From assembly GCF_018449775.1 (NCBI RefSeq), contig NZ_JAAVVB010000001.1:434001-498000 (forward strand): a stretch of DNA of 64,000 nucleotides, in the 5' to 3' direction. Below, piece after piece: positions 51,964 to 61,643 of the stretch. Source of the stretch: Mucilaginibacter sp. dw_454. Its GTDB lineage: Bacteria > Bacteroidota > Bacteroidia > Sphingobacteriales > Sphingobacteriaceae. Within the stretch, counting starts at the first letter, position 1. Each line of letters begins with the position of its first letter. A program made the translations under genes and the position numbers. The notes under the pieces are model-generated. The model saw only the letters and a list, made by a program, of their open reading frames with translations. It made no database searches and had not been told where the DNA came from.

Positions 51964-52977
51964 ATGGAAATCGGAATAGACAGCTTTGCTGCCGCCAATG
52001 TAAAGGGTACCACCAATAACAGCGACGCCCTGATACAACTACTGGACAGGATGGAACATGCCGACAAAGTAGGCCTGGATGTTTTTGGTATTGGTGAGCA
52101 TCACCGTAAAGAATTCCTGGATTCGGCGCCAACCATGATCCTGGCTGCTGCCGCGGCGCGCACCAAGCGCATTATACTAACCAGCGCGGTTACCGTATTA
52201 AGTGCTGCCGACCCGGTGCGTGTTTTCCAAAACTTTGCGACACTGGATCTGATCTCTAAGGGCCGGGCCGAAATGGTTGTTGGTCGTGGCTCGTTTACTG
52301 AATCGTTCCCACTGTTTGGCTATAACCTGCACCATTATGATGAGTTGTTTACTGAAAAACTTGATCTGCTGTTAAATATCCAAAACAACGAATATGTAAC
52401 CTGGAATGGTAAATTCCGTCCGGCTTTGAATAATCAGCCTATCTATCCTCGGCCCTTGCAAGAACCTTTACCCATATGGTTAGGCGTGGGCGGTACGCCG
52501 GCTTCATTTGCCCGTGCCGGTACTTTGGGCTTGCCTTTAATGGTAGCCGTGATAGGCGGGGAGACGCATCGTTTCAGGCCATTGGTTGATCTGTATCGCA
52601 GTGCCGGCCAAAAGGCGGGACATTCTCCGGACAAATTGAAAGTTGGTTTGCATTCGCTGGGCTATATTGCCGAAACTACCGAAAAAGCTGTTGAAGAATT
52701 TTATCCCGGCTACGCTGAAGTCTTTACCCGTATTGGTCGTGAACGTGGCTGGCCGCCGGTTACCCGTCCGCATTTTAACGCGCAGAATGGCCCGACTGGC
52801 GCGTTGCTGGTTGGTGGTCCGGAGGAGATTGCCGAGAAGATTTTACACCATAGCGAAGCGCTTGGCGGTATATCACGCATTACTTTCCAGATGGATAACG
52901 CGGGGCTGTCGCATCAGCAATTATTGAGCGCAATTGAACTGTTGGGTACAAAAGTGGCGCCTTTGGTTAACAAATAA
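51964..52977 (+). CDS. LLM class flavin-dependent oxidoreductase
   Basis: 337 residues. The luciferase-like TIM barrel is seen with FGIGEHHRKEFLDSAPTMIL, RTKRIILTSAVTVLSAADPV and GRAEMVVGRGSFTESFPLFG. PIWLGVGGTPASFARAGTLG follows and GALLVGGPEEIAEKILHH is near the end. It probably oxidises a small substrate with FMN; the group is common and the substrates mostly unknown. It is monocistronic with no flavin reductase near. Confidence 0.92.
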   Translation: MEIGIDSFAAANVKGTTNNSDALIQLLDRMEHADKVGLDVFGIGEHHRKEFLDSAPTMILAAAAARTKRIILTSAVTVLSAADPVRVFQNFATLDLISKGRAEMVVGRGSFTESFPLFGYNLHHYDELFTEKLDLLLNIQNNEYVTWNGKFRPALNNQPIYPRPLQEPLPIWLGVGGTPASFARAGTLGLPLMVAVIGGETHRFRPLVDLYRSAGQKAGHSPDKLKVGLHSLGYIAETTEKAVEEFYPGYAEVFTRIGRERGWPPVTRPHFNAQNGPTGALLVGGPEEIAEKILHHSEALGGISRITFQMDNAGLSHQQLLSAIELLGTKVAPLVNK

Positions 52978-53015
52978 TTTTTCGTTAGGCCTTAAATTGC
53001 CTAATTTAGCGTGGT

Positions 53016-54365
53016 ATGCAAAAGGATGATAAGAGCAGACCTGCCGATAAGAAAAAGATATTTGTTTTAGATACTTCTGTGATCTTGTACGATCATAACG
53101 CTTTCGAGAATTTCCAGGAGCATGATGTGGCTATCCCCATACAGGTGCTGGAAGAGCTGGACAACATGAAGAGCGGTAATGATACCCGCAATTTCGAGGC
53201 CCGCAGTTTTATTCGTTTGATTGATGATATCTCCCGCAAAAAACTCATCAGTAAATGGCACCCGCTCAATGGTAAAGATAAAGGCAGCTTTAAAGTAGTT
53301 GTCGACACTAAAACCACCGGAGTTGATGCTGAAGCTATCTTTGGATCAGACAAGGTAGACCACCGTATACTGAATGCTGCTTTGGGTTTGCAAGGCGAAA
53401 ACCCTGATAAAAACGTAGTGTTGGTATCGAAAGATATTTGCCTGCGCCTCAAAGCTAAATCGCTTAACATACATGCTGAAGATTACGAAACCGGCAAGGT
53501 TAAAAACCTTGACGAACTGTACAGCGGCAAAACCTCGCTAAACGTTACCGATAAGCAATTAACTCAACTCAATAAACAAAATATTTTGCCTGTTGATGGC
53601 TTGGCGCTAAACAAAAGCTCGGCCAATCATTTCTATATTCTTGAGGGTAAAAAAGGTAATGTACCGGCATTTTATAACGCGCAGACCGGCCTACTGGAAA
53701 AAGTAACCGACCAGCCTATTTTTAACATTCAACCTAAAAATGTTGAGCAGGCTTTCGCCATTCATGCTTTGTTAAACCCGGATATTAAACTGGTGACTAT
53801 ACAGGGTAATGCAGGCACAGGTAAAACGTTGCTGGCTTTGGCGGGCGCGTTAGAGCAGCGCAAATATTACCGCCAGATCTTTGTGACGCGGCCCATTATT
53901 CCGTTGAGTAATAAGGACATTGGCTTTTTGCCGGGCGATATTAAATCAAAGATAGACCCGTACATGGCGCCGATCTGGGATAATCTGAAATTTATTAAAG
54001 ATCAGTTTGCCGACGACGAAAAAATGCAAGCCAAACTGGATGAATTGGTGACGAATGAAAAGATCTCTATAGCACCGCTGGCCTTCATCCGCGGGCGTAC
54101 GCTGAGTAAGATATTCTTTATTGTGGACGAGGCGCAGAACCTTACCCCACACGAGGTAAAAACCATCATATCCCGCGCCGGCGAGAACAGCAAATTTGTA
54201 TTTACCGGTGATATTTACCAGATAGATACCCCATACCTCGATGCCGAAAGTAATGGACTATCCTACCTGATTGACCGTGCTAAAGGGCATCCGTTGTACG
54301 CGCATATTACGCTGCAAAAAGGGGAGCGGAGTGAGTTGGCTAATTTGGCTACTGAGTTGTTGTAA
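53016..54365 (+). CDS. PhoH family ATPase with N-terminal PIN domain
   Basis: 449 residues. The PIN domain (about 13-150) opens IFVLDTSVILYDHNAF with Asp19 and has EELDNMKSG with further acidic residues, so RNase activity is likely. The PhoH domain has the P-loop GNAGTGKT at 264-271 and the Walker B region FIIVDEAQNL. Such PIN-PhoH fusions (PhoH2 type) act as RNA helicase/RNase. It stands alone, 38 bases after the LLM gene. CCTAATTTAG lies about 10 bases before the start, as at mgtE. Confidence 0.93.
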   Translation: MQKDDKSRPADKKKIFVLDTSVILYDHNAFENFQEHDVAIPIQVLEELDNMKSGNDTRNFEARSFIRLIDDISRKKLISKWHPLNGKDKGSFKVVVDTKTTGVDAEAIFGSDKVDHRILNAALGLQGENPDKNVVLVSKDICLRLKAKSLNIHAEDYETGKVKNLDELYSGKTSLNVTDKQLTQLNKQNILPVDGLALNKSSANHFYILEGKKGNVPAFYNAQTGLLEKVTDQPIFNIQPKNVEQAFAIHALLNPDIKLVTIQGNAGTGKTLLALAGALEQRKYYRQIFVTRPIIPLSNKDIGFLPGDIKSKIDPYMAPIWDNLKFIKDQFADDEKMQAKLDELVTNEKISIAPLAFIRGRTLSKIFFIVDEAQNLTPHEVKTIISRAGENSKFVFTGDIYQIDTPYLDAESNGLSYLIDRAKGHPLYAHITLQKGERSELANLATELL

Positions 54366-54376
54366 ATAAAAAAGAC

Positions 54377-54462
54377 CTGTCATTGCGAGCGTAGCGTGGC
54401 AATCGCACGCGTTCATGCCTTTCTCCTTGCGATTGCTTCGTCGTTCCGGCCGCGCAATGACA
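54377..54462. repeat. Dispersed imperfect palindrome, mixed arms
   Basis: CTGTCATTGCGAGCGTAGCG to CGTTCCGGCCGCGCAATGACA. It has the same right end (CGTCGTTCCGGCCGCGCAAT) as 59454-59531. It lies between converging genes. Confidence 0.82.
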
Positions 54463-54470
54463 AAACTTAG

Positions 54471-56603
54471 CTACCTCAACACATCATCCGTAATCTTCGA
54501 AATATCTGTACTGATCTTATTAATAAAGCCCAATTGTTCTTTTAATAAATTCTCCGTCACGGTAGGAACAGCAATCTCCGCCGGTTCTGCTTTTTCCCCG
54601 GTAAACTCCAAACGTTTACCACCAAGTTTTTGAGCGGTATCATTCAGGATGGCTATGCTTTTCTTGACCAGCTTTAAGGTATCTGGGGTGGCTTGGTGCA
54701 TACCTTTTACCGTGATTTCGGAGGCTACGGTAGCTGTATACGACGACAGGATATGGTTCAGCACCACAAATTTGTGAATGTCTTTAATATTACGCTGCTT
54801 GCTTTTTGGCTCCGACGTCATCCGTTCAAAGGCGGCAGATAAGTTGGCCGATTTAACGAAGACATCTTTACGGGCCAGCTTATATTCTGTGGTGGTGACT
54901 TGCTTGCCCGTTATGCTTTGGGCTATCTTGACCAGGTAATTTAGGTTGCTGCAAATCACGTCGGCCAGTGTATGTTTGATCTGCTCAAACTCCCAGGTAG
55001 GGAAGATCAGGTAACTGGCTATAAACGCAATGGTAGAGCCGATTGCGGTATCTACTACGCGCTCCTCCACAATATTCAAATGTCCAACGCCTAGAAACTT
55101 AAAGAGAATCAATACATAGGGCGTCATAAAAAAAACGCTCACTACATAGTTAAGGCGTTGAAAACTGTAGGCACCCAGCATAAACACCAGCATCAGCATA
55201 AATTGCGCTTTTACGTTGGGTACAAATACCAGGATCAATATACCAATTACGCCACCGGTTATGGTCCCCATTAAACGCTGATAGTTGCGTTGTTTAGAGA
55301 GGCTGTAACCGGGTTTTAATATCACAATAATCGTCAGCAAGACCCAGTAACTATGGTGGCCCAAAGAAAACGCTTTGGCCACGACAAAGCCTATCAAACA
55401 AACCAAACTCACGCGTAAAGCATGCCTGAACGCAGCCGAATCCCAGGTAAAATTATCGAAGAAAACATGTGGTTCAAAATCCTGGCGTGGCGCAAATTTG
55501 GAGTACTCTATATCGTTATTCTTCTCTAACAATATTTTAGACGAGGCTGAATTATAGTAATTAAATATATTTTCAATCTCCTTATTTAGATCCCGCAAAT
55601 TGATCAGGATTTTTTTGAGCACCAGGTTACTGGTTTCATTTTCGTCGCCTATGACATCAATCTTTGTTTTCAACTTTTCCAGGTCGCCGTTAAAATCGGC
55701 CAGATGCTTGTAGCGGGTGTTTGATAATATGGCAAAGCCGATGTTTTCCAGCTCGTTAGCCATTTTGTGGATCAGTTCGGCTATTTGGGGCAGTATACCG
55801 GCAGTTTTAAATTTTTCATGGATCTGGCCGTAGTCGTAATGAGTAGCCATGATCTGCTCAAACATATCTATCAAATCGACAAAGGTCAGCACCAAAATAC
55901 GGCTGGCATTGGTCGACTCGCGGGCCATTAACCGGCTTTTAAACAATAGCTCACGCACCACATCCTGGTTCTGGCTCACATGAATTTGTTGCGATACCAG
56001 TTTGTGATAATTCTCGTCTATGTCCGTTTCGGGCAAATAGAAATCGGCTTTTATCCGCAGAAATTTAACTATATCGGCCACGCTCTCGCCCAATGCTTGC
56101 TGCGCTGCGCGATAGGGGCGAATGCCGAAGAAGATCAAACTAAATATCATGTACCAAACCCCGCCGGCCAGTATGGTTGCGCTATAGGAGATGATCTCAT
56201 TTGGAACAATCTGCTTATCCATCATAAAAATCATTACCAGTAAAGCCGCGGTACCTACAGATGCGGCGCGGTTGCCATACACGGTAAACATGGAAAACAG
56301 GAAGGAAAATGCAGTAACCTCCAAGCCTAATGTAACCACATTCAATCTTGCAAAACCAGTAGTAACGGCTACAATAAACAGGCACAAATTGCCTGTCAGC
56401 ATGCCGTTACGCTTGTGTATTGCCGGGCCGGGGCTGTCAATTACGCAGATACAAAGGGCTCCTAAAGAGAGGGTTATCCCCAAGTCAAACTGGCCAAACT
56501 GTGTGCATATTAATGACGGCAATAAAACGCCAAGCGTGATGCGCAAACCGTCAGAAAAGTACTGGCTGAAGAAGAAGGTTTTTATCTCTTTGGTTTGAAG
56601 CAT
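54471..56603 (-). CDS. FUSC/YccS-like inner-membrane protein
   Basis: 710 residues. Two sets of membrane helices (about 15-165 and 395-530) are each followed by a cytosolic helical part, the YccS/FUSC plan. The first set opens YFSDGLRITLGVLLPSLICT, the second RHALRVSLVCLIGFVVAKAF with HSYWVLLTIIVILKPGYSLS, the FUSC signature. It is likely an exporter of aromatic acids or an envelope component. No adaptor gene is adjacent. Monocistronic, divergent from ppc. Confidence 0.9.
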   Translation of the reverse strand: MLQTKEIKTFFFSQYFSDGLRITLGVLLPSLICTQFGQFDLGITLSLGALCICVIDSPGPAIHKRNGMLTGNLCLFIVAVTTGFARLNVVTLGLEVTAFSFLFSMFTVYGNRAASVGTAALLVMIFMMDKQIVPNEIISYSATILAGGVWYMIFSLIFFGIRPYRAAQQALGESVADIVKFLRIKADFYLPETDIDENYHKLVSQQIHVSQNQDVVRELLFKSRLMARESTNASRILVLTFVDLIDMFEQIMATHYDYGQIHEKFKTAGILPQIAELIHKMANELENIGFAILSNTRYKHLADFNGDLEKLKTKIDVIGDENETSNLVLKKILINLRDLNKEIENIFNYYNSASSKILLEKNNDIEYSKFAPRQDFEPHVFFDNFTWDSAAFRHALRVSLVCLIGFVVAKAFSLGHHSYWVLLTIIVILKPGYSLSKQRNYQRLMGTITGGVIGILILVFVPNVKAQFMLMLVFMLGAYSFQRLNYVVSVFFMTPYVLILFKFLGVGHLNIVEERVVDTAIGSTIAFIASYLIFPTWEFEQIKHTLADVICSNLNYLVKIAQSITGKQVTTTEYKLARKDVFVKSANLSAAFERMTSEPKSKQRNIKDIHKFVVLNHILSSYTATVASEITVKGMHQATPDTLKLVKKSIAILNDTAQKLGGKRLEFTGEKAEPAEIAVPTVTENLLKEQLGFINKISTDISKITDDVLR

Positions 56604-56806
56604 GGTCTCAACAAATCTCGTAAAAAAAGACTGATATATGAATTTGCAAAAATTTTATCTCACGGCGATTTTTATAATCAATATTAAGGCGAATGTGTAT
56701 TTTTTTTAATAATTATATAATTTTTAACGATTTTAGTTTAAATTCACACCGATTTTGATCTACCTGTAGACCAAGCAGCCTTTTTTACATTTTTATACAA
56801 CCAAAT

Positions 56807-59389
56807 ATGTCCTCTACGTTAAAACTCAGCCAAAGAGAAACGGCTTTTAATAATGAAGTTGTTACCCGCTTTGAGTTATATAACAGCTTATTTCAGACCT
56901 TACCTTTTTACCAGGTAAAAGAAATAGGCATTTTGTTGCCCTTTTTTAGTTCGCATTGCGATAAGGGTGCCATAAAGGAGGAGTCGCCGGCCGAAATTAT
57001 TGAATCGTTCTTTAAAAAATACGTACCTGATATTGACCATCGCGAGCAGCTTAACCGCATGTTTAGGTTTATTCAATACATTGAACGCCAGGTGGTTTTG
57101 TTTGATGCTATCGAAGATTCATCATTCAGTAAAATAGGCAGAGCCGACGATGTAGGCACCTTAACCGGTCTGCTGCAAAGCGCCGCCGCCAGCGACCAGG
57201 TGCGCAAGCAGATCAGCGAAAAATTAAAAGATTTTTCATTGCGCCTGGTGCTTACGGCACACCCAACCCAGTTTTATCCGGGTACGGTTTTAGGTATCAT
57301 GACGGATTTGATTGAGGCGCTTAAAACCAACGACATTAACAGCATCGACGTTTTATTACAGCAATTGGGTAAAACGCCGTTCTTTAACAAAAAAGCACCA
57401 ACCCCGGTTGACGAAGCCGTGAGCCTGGTGTGGTTCCTGGAGAATACTTTTTACCATGCAGTAGCCGGTATCCAAACCAAACTCGAAGAGGAGTTTGATA
57501 TCGATGTAGACAGCGCGCCGATATTAGAACTGGGCTTCTGGCCGGGCGGCGACCGTGATGGTAACCCTAACGTAAATACCAAAACCACTTATGATGTGGC
57601 CTGTTTGTTAAGACAGATCATCTTCCGTTGTTATTACCGCGATTTCAGGGTGTTGAAACGTCGCATTACCTTCAGAGGTATCGAAGCGCAGATGACTTCG
57701 CTTGAGAATATGTTGTATGAAAATGCCTTTAACAAGCATCAGCATAACGCAAAAGATCTTCAAGGCGAATTGTTAACCTTATTAGGCAATGTACGTGAAA
57801 CCCTTATAACCAACCACGATAGCTTATTTGTTGATATTGTAGAGGACTTTACGCGTAAAGTGCGTTTGTTTGGTTGTTTCTTTGCTACGCTGGATATCCG
57901 CCAGGACAGCCGCATATTGCGCAATGTATTTGATTATTGTGTAGATAAAGGCATAGCCACCGGCCTACCGGCAAACTATGGCGAGTTGGATGAGGATAAA
58001 AAACTAGGCGCTATTGCTTTTAACGAACTTAACTTTTTATGCCCTGAAGATGCCGACGACATGACGCGCGACACCCTGAACACCATTATGCTGATGAAAC
58101 ATATTCAGCATACCAATGGCGAGAAAGGCTGCCAGCGTTTCATTATCAGTAACTGCCAGCAGGCATCTGATATTCTGCAACTCATTGATCTGTTCCTTTG
58201 GAGCGGTTGGCAGGCAGATAGCTTAACCGTTGATTTTATGCCATTATTTGAAACCGTGAACGACTTGAAAGTTGCAGCCGAGGTAATGGAAAAACTATAT
58301 ACCCATCCGTTCTATAAAGAACACTTGAAAAGACGTGGCAATAAGCAAAGTATTATGCTGGGTTTTTCTGACAGTACTAAAGATGGAGGCTACTTAATGG
58401 CAAACTGGTCCATCTACAAAGCAAAGGTTGAGTTGACTACCATAGCGCGTAAATATGATATTGATCTGGCCTTTTTTGACGGCCGTGGTGGGCCACCGGC
58501 ACGTGGCGGCGGTAAAACGCACCGTTTCTATGCCTCAATGGGTAAAGAGATAGCTAACGAACATATCCAGTTAACCATACAGGGCCAAACCGTAAGCTCA
58601 CAATACGGCTCGGTAGAAACTGCCCGTTTTAACATGGAGCAGTTGATCAATGCCGGTGTAACATCAGCATTGAACCCGGATAGCAATGATCTGTTAAGCG
58701 CGAAAGAAAAGGAGCTGATAGCCAACATGGCCGATGAAAGCTACGAGCTGTTTATGAACCTGCGTAAGCAGCCATTGTTTGTGGAGTACCTCGAAAAATT
58801 CAGCCCGCTGAAATTGTTGTCGAAAATCAACATCAGCAGCCGCCCAACCAAACGTAATGCCGATGCGCCGTTGAAACTGGAAGATTTGCGTGCCATTAGT
58901 TTTGTGACTTCATGGAGCCAGTTAAAACAAAGTATTCCGGGTTTTTATGGGGTAGGTACCGCTTTAAAGAAAATGAAAGACGAAGGCCGCTGGAAAGAAG
59001 TTGCTCAACTATATCATACCTCAGGTTTCTTTAAAACGATGTTGGATAACTGTATCATGTCTATGTCTAAATCAGATTTTAGGGTGACGGCTTATTTGGA
59101 AAAAGACGAAAAATTCGGAGGCTTCTGGAAAAAACTGAAAGACGAGTTCGAATTAACAAAATCGCTGCTTTTAGAGCTAACCGGTACAGAAATGCTGATG
59201 CAGGATTCGCCGGTTGATCGCCGCTCTATTGGCATTCGCGAAAAAATTGTATTGCCATTGGTTATCATGCAGCATTACGCATTAAACCTTCGTAACAACA
59301 CTACCGATAAAGAACTGTTAGAGATTTATGATAAACTGATTATCCGTACCGTTTATGGTATTGTAAATGCCGGGCGTAATTTGGCCTAG
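56807..59389 (+). CDS. ppc: Phosphoenolpyruvate carboxylase
   Basis: 860 residues. The catalytic His is in VLTAHPTQFYPGT, GGDRDGNPNVNTKT binds PEP/metal, and SDSTKDGGYLMANW and FDGRGGPPARGGGKTHRFYA are the conserved loops. The last ends in the Bacteroidota form GPPARGGGKTH rather than the enterobacterial GSIGRGG. The C-terminal LRNNTTDKELLEIYDKLIIR and NAGRNLA are usual. It makes oxaloacetate from PEP and bicarbonate to refill the TCA cycle. It ends at a good terminator. Confidence 0.96.
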   Translation: MSSTLKLSQRETAFNNEVVTRFELYNSLFQTLPFYQVKEIGILLPFFSSHCDKGAIKEESPAEIIESFFKKYVPDIDHREQLNRMFRFIQYIERQVVLFDAIEDSSFSKIGRADDVGTLTGLLQSAAASDQVRKQISEKLKDFSLRLVLTAHPTQFYPGTVLGIMTDLIEALKTNDINSIDVLLQQLGKTPFFNKKAPTPVDEAVSLVWFLENTFYHAVAGIQTKLEEEFDIDVDSAPILELGFWPGGDRDGNPNVNTKTTYDVACLLRQIIFRCYYRDFRVLKRRITFRGIEAQMTSLENMLYENAFNKHQHNAKDLQGELLTLLGNVRETLITNHDSLFVDIVEDFTRKVRLFGCFFATLDIRQDSRILRNVFDYCVDKGIATGLPANYGELDEDKKLGAIAFNELNFLCPEDADDMTRDTLNTIMLMKHIQHTNGEKGCQRFIISNCQQASDILQLIDLFLWSGWQADSLTVDFMPLFETVNDLKVAAEVMEKLYTHPFYKEHLKRRGNKQSIMLGFSDSTKDGGYLMANWSIYKAKVELTTIARKYDIDLAFFDGRGGPPARGGGKTHRFYASMGKEIANEHIQLTIQGQTVSSQYGSVETARFNMEQLINAGVTSALNPDSNDLLSAKEKELIANMADESYELFMNLRKQPLFVEYLEKFSPLKLLSKINISSRPTKRNADAPLKLEDLRAISFVTSWSQLKQSIPGFYGVGTALKKMKDEGRWKEVAQLYHTSGFFKTMLDNCIMSMSKSDFRVTAYLEKDEKFGGFWKKLKDEFELTKSLLLELTGTEMLMQDSPVDRRSIGIREKIVLPLVIMQHYALNLRNNTTDKELLEIYDKLIIRTVYGIVNAGRNLA

Positions 59390-59411
59390 GCTATTTTTAT
59401 AAATTATTTTT

Positions 59412-59446
59412 AAGCGATAGTTGGTATTCCGGCTATCGCTTTTTTT
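59412..59446 (+). terminator. Rho-independent terminator of ppc
   Basis: AAGCGATAG (59412-59420) pairs with CTATCGCTT (59433-59441) and runs into T. Confidence 0.88.
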
Positions 59447-59453
59447 ATACCTC

Positions 59454-59531
59454 TGTCATTGCGAGCGTAGCGTGGCAATCGCGAACTTTGCAGCGTGCGA
59501 TTGCTTCGTCGTTCCGGCCGCGCAATGACAA
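59454..59531. repeat. Dispersed imperfect palindrome, mixed arms
   Basis: TGTCATTGCGAGCGTAGCG to CGTTCCGGCCGCGCAATGACA, inner TGGCAATCGCGAAC. Same combination as 54377-54462. Confidence 0.82.
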
Positions 59532-59564
59532 AGCTGTCAATAAAAAAATTCTACTAATAATTAA

Positions 59565-59593
59565 TTGTTTTAAACTTGTTGACGTTATATTTG
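59565..59593 (+). promoter_or_regulatory. Bacteroidota-type promoter of the DUF4142 gene
   Basis: TTG at 59565-59567 and TATATTTG at 59586-59593 (TAnnTTTG), 18 bases apart, with the ATG 33 bases after the -7 box. Confidence 0.6.
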
Positions 59594-59625
59594 TCTATAC
59601 CGATATAGACCCTAATAAGTTTAAG

Positions 59626-60153
59626 ATGAGAAATTTGATTGGTTGCCTGTCTGCAATGATGATGTTATTGGCAGTTGTATCATGCGTTAACAGTAAACAC
59701 GCTAAAAATTATAACGACATGGTAGATGGCAACACTTCGTCGTTTATCAAACAAGGCTTGGAAAATAGTGAAACCGGCATCAAAGCTTCTAAACTGGCGC
59801 AAACCGCCTCAAAAAATACCCGGGTGATTAACTTCGCCCAAATGGTAGTGACCGATAACGATGGTATCAGTGACGACTTACAGAAATTTGCGATAGCCGA
59901 TAAAATAACAGGCGGCGACTCAGTGAGCGCAACGCATTTAGCTACCATCACAGATCTGAATAACTACTCCGGCGTTAAATTTGATAAGGCTTATCTAACG
60001 ACAATGATCACCGGTCATCAAGATGCCATCAAGTTGTTTACTGCTGCCAAAGCAGATAATAACGAGGATATTAAAAAATTCGCCAATAAAACTTTACCCA
60101 TACTGCAAGCGCACCTCGATTCGGCAACTGCTATTGCTGCGTCCTTAAAATAA
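59626..60153 (+). CDS. DUF4142 lipoprotein
   Basis: 175 residues from the ATG at 59626, which gives a lipoprotein signal ending AVVSC (Cys20); an upstream frame from 59488 lies in the repeat. The DUF4142 four-helix, ferritin-like fold is seen from SSFIKQGLENSETGIKASKL to FANKTLPILQAHLDSATAIA. It sits in the envelope; function is unknown, though stress expression is frequent in the family. Its promoter matches the phylum pattern. Confidence 0.9.
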   Translation: MRNLIGCLSAMMMLLAVVSCVNSKHAKNYNDMVDGNTSSFIKQGLENSETGIKASKLAQTASKNTRVINFAQMVVTDNDGISDDLQKFAIADKITGGDSVSATHLATITDLNNYSGVKFDKAYLTTMITGHQDAIKLFTAAKADNNEDIKKFANKTLPILQAHLDSATAIAASLK

Positions 60154-60155
60154 TA

Positions 60156-61358
60156 TTACCAGAGTTTTAGTTGAGCCTGCTTGGGTGGTTGGGCCTTCCC
60201 GAGTACAGTACGACCGCCATATTTCCAGGAGTTATTACGCTCTTCTTCAATTACTTTGTTAAAATTGGCGTTGGGAATAAAATCCTGTTCTGCACGTTGG
60301 GCTATTTGAGTGAGCCGTTTAATAGCTTCGTTTTTTTCGCTGTTACCTAGTTTCGCTTTGTGTATAGCGGTTTGTAGTGTGCCAATCGTTTCATCATAAA
60401 CCTTAACCGGGACAGGAAAGGGGTGACCATCTTTACCACCATGCGCCATAGAAAACCTTGCCGGGTCTTTAAACCGCGACGGCGTACCGTGAATTACCTC
60501 GCTCACTAAAGTCAATGATTGCAGCGTACGCGGCCCTAATCCTTTTAATAATAACAACTCCTCAAAATCTTCCGGTCGCTTTTCATGCGCCAGCCACAGT
60601 ACAGATCCTAATCTTTTCAGATCGATATCTTCCGCTCTGACATCATGATGCGATGGCATAGTTAAATGACCAATCTCACGCAGCATTTTATCCGGGTTTT
60701 CACTGGCTATCTGCATTACACCGGCGCGGGATGGCGCGGCATTCCTATCGGCCATATTTAAAATATAGCCATTGTTTTTTCCGTAGATGGAGGTATGCGG
60801 ATCATCAACAAAACTAGTTAAGTTATCAGAATGCCAGTGATAACGACGGGCGGTACTCGAAGCATCGCTCATGCCTTGTTGCACCACACTCCATTTGCCG
60901 GTATCGCTCAAAATAAAATTGTGCGTGTATAACTGGAAACCGTCCTGAATGGCGGTATTGTCTACCTTGGCGCTTAGCTTGCTGCACTTCACCAGGTAAT
61001 TGCCGTCAAGTCCCGTGCGTTCACTGATGCGTAGCAGTTCATCCGGCGTTTGTTTGGAGTATTTGCCTTTGCCGCCACAAATATAAATCCCCAGCTCTTT
61101 GCTATGCGGATTAACGGCTCGTTTCAAAGCACCCATCACCGAAGTTGTAATGCCTGATGAGTGCCAATCCATCCCCATAACCGCACCCAGGCTTTGAAAC
61201 CAAAACGGATCGCTGATGCGGCGCAAAAATTCGTCCTTGCCATAGTCCATCGCTATAGTCTCTACTACGGCCAGTCCCAGCTTGGCCATCCGCTCTGCCA
61301 GCCATTGCGGTACATAGCCGTAATGTAGGGGCATATCTGCACTTCCTGAACGCTTCAT
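60156..61358 (-). CDS. DUF763 family protein
   Basis: 400 residues. SGSADMPLHYGYVPQWLAER opens, WFQSLGAVMGMDWHSSGITT follows, and MAHGGKDGHPFPVPVKVYDE is the main family block. It ends with a basic helix region. Members are found in archaea and bacteria and have no settled function; a helix-hairpin-helix-like GLGPRTLQSLTLVSEVIHG suggests nucleic-acid binding. It converges on the DUF4142 gene with only two bases between stops. Confidence 0.9.
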   Translation of the reverse strand: MKRSGSADMPLHYGYVPQWLAERMAKLGLAVVETIAMDYGKDEFLRRISDPFWFQSLGAVMGMDWHSSGITTSVMGALKRAVNPHSKELGIYICGGKGKYSKQTPDELLRISERTGLDGNYLVKCSKLSAKVDNTAIQDGFQLYTHNFILSDTGKWSVVQQGMSDASSTARRYHWHSDNLTSFVDDPHTSIYGKNNGYILNMADRNAAPSRAGVMQIASENPDKMLREIGHLTMPSHHDVRAEDIDLKRLGSVLWLAHEKRPEDFEELLLLKGLGPRTLQSLTLVSEVIHGTPSRFKDPARFSMAHGGKDGHPFPVPVKVYDETIGTLQTAIHKAKLGNSEKNEAIKRLTQIAQRAEQDFIPNANFNKVIEEERNNSWKYGGRTVLGKAQPPKQAQLKLW

Positions 61359-61414
61359 ACTAACAAATTTAGCAAAATAGATTGATTGTACAAATCAAAT
61401 TCAGGCTGTAATGG

Positions 61415-61565
61415 GTGATCCAAAAATGACTTAAAAGTCATGAAAAGTGATCCAAATTGATCCAACTATTAAACTAGTTTACAATTAACTTATTGATTTA
61501 TAATTTGTTGTATTTTTGAAGTCATCCAACTGATCCAAATTGATCCACATTCTCGCGTGGATCAC
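61415..61565. repeat. TGATCCA-word intergenic element, copy E3
   Basis: Built like E1 and E2 but with another word: GTGATCCA at 61415-61422, TGACTTAAAAGTCA at 61427-61440, a TGATCCAAATTGATCCA pair near 61446-61462, a TTATT-ATTTATAA segment, a second TGATCCAAATTGATCCA pair near 61531-61547, and CGCGTGGATCAC at 61554-61565. Part of the 61359-61868 gap, which holds repeats and no gene. Confidence 0.7.
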
Positions 61566-61573
61566 TTGCAGGC

Positions 61574-61640
61574 GGGGGACTCACCCCGACTTTGCTTCGC
61601 TCGTCGCCCCTCTCTTCCGCAAGCGGGAAAGAGGGGCTTT
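61574..61640. repeat. Dispersed repeat family C, partial copy 3
   Basis: GGGGACTCACCCCGACTTTG, then CTTCGCTCGTCGCCCCTCTC and a varied end TTCCGCAAGCGGGAAAG. It directly follows element E3. Confidence 0.7.
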
Positions 61641-61643
61641 AAA

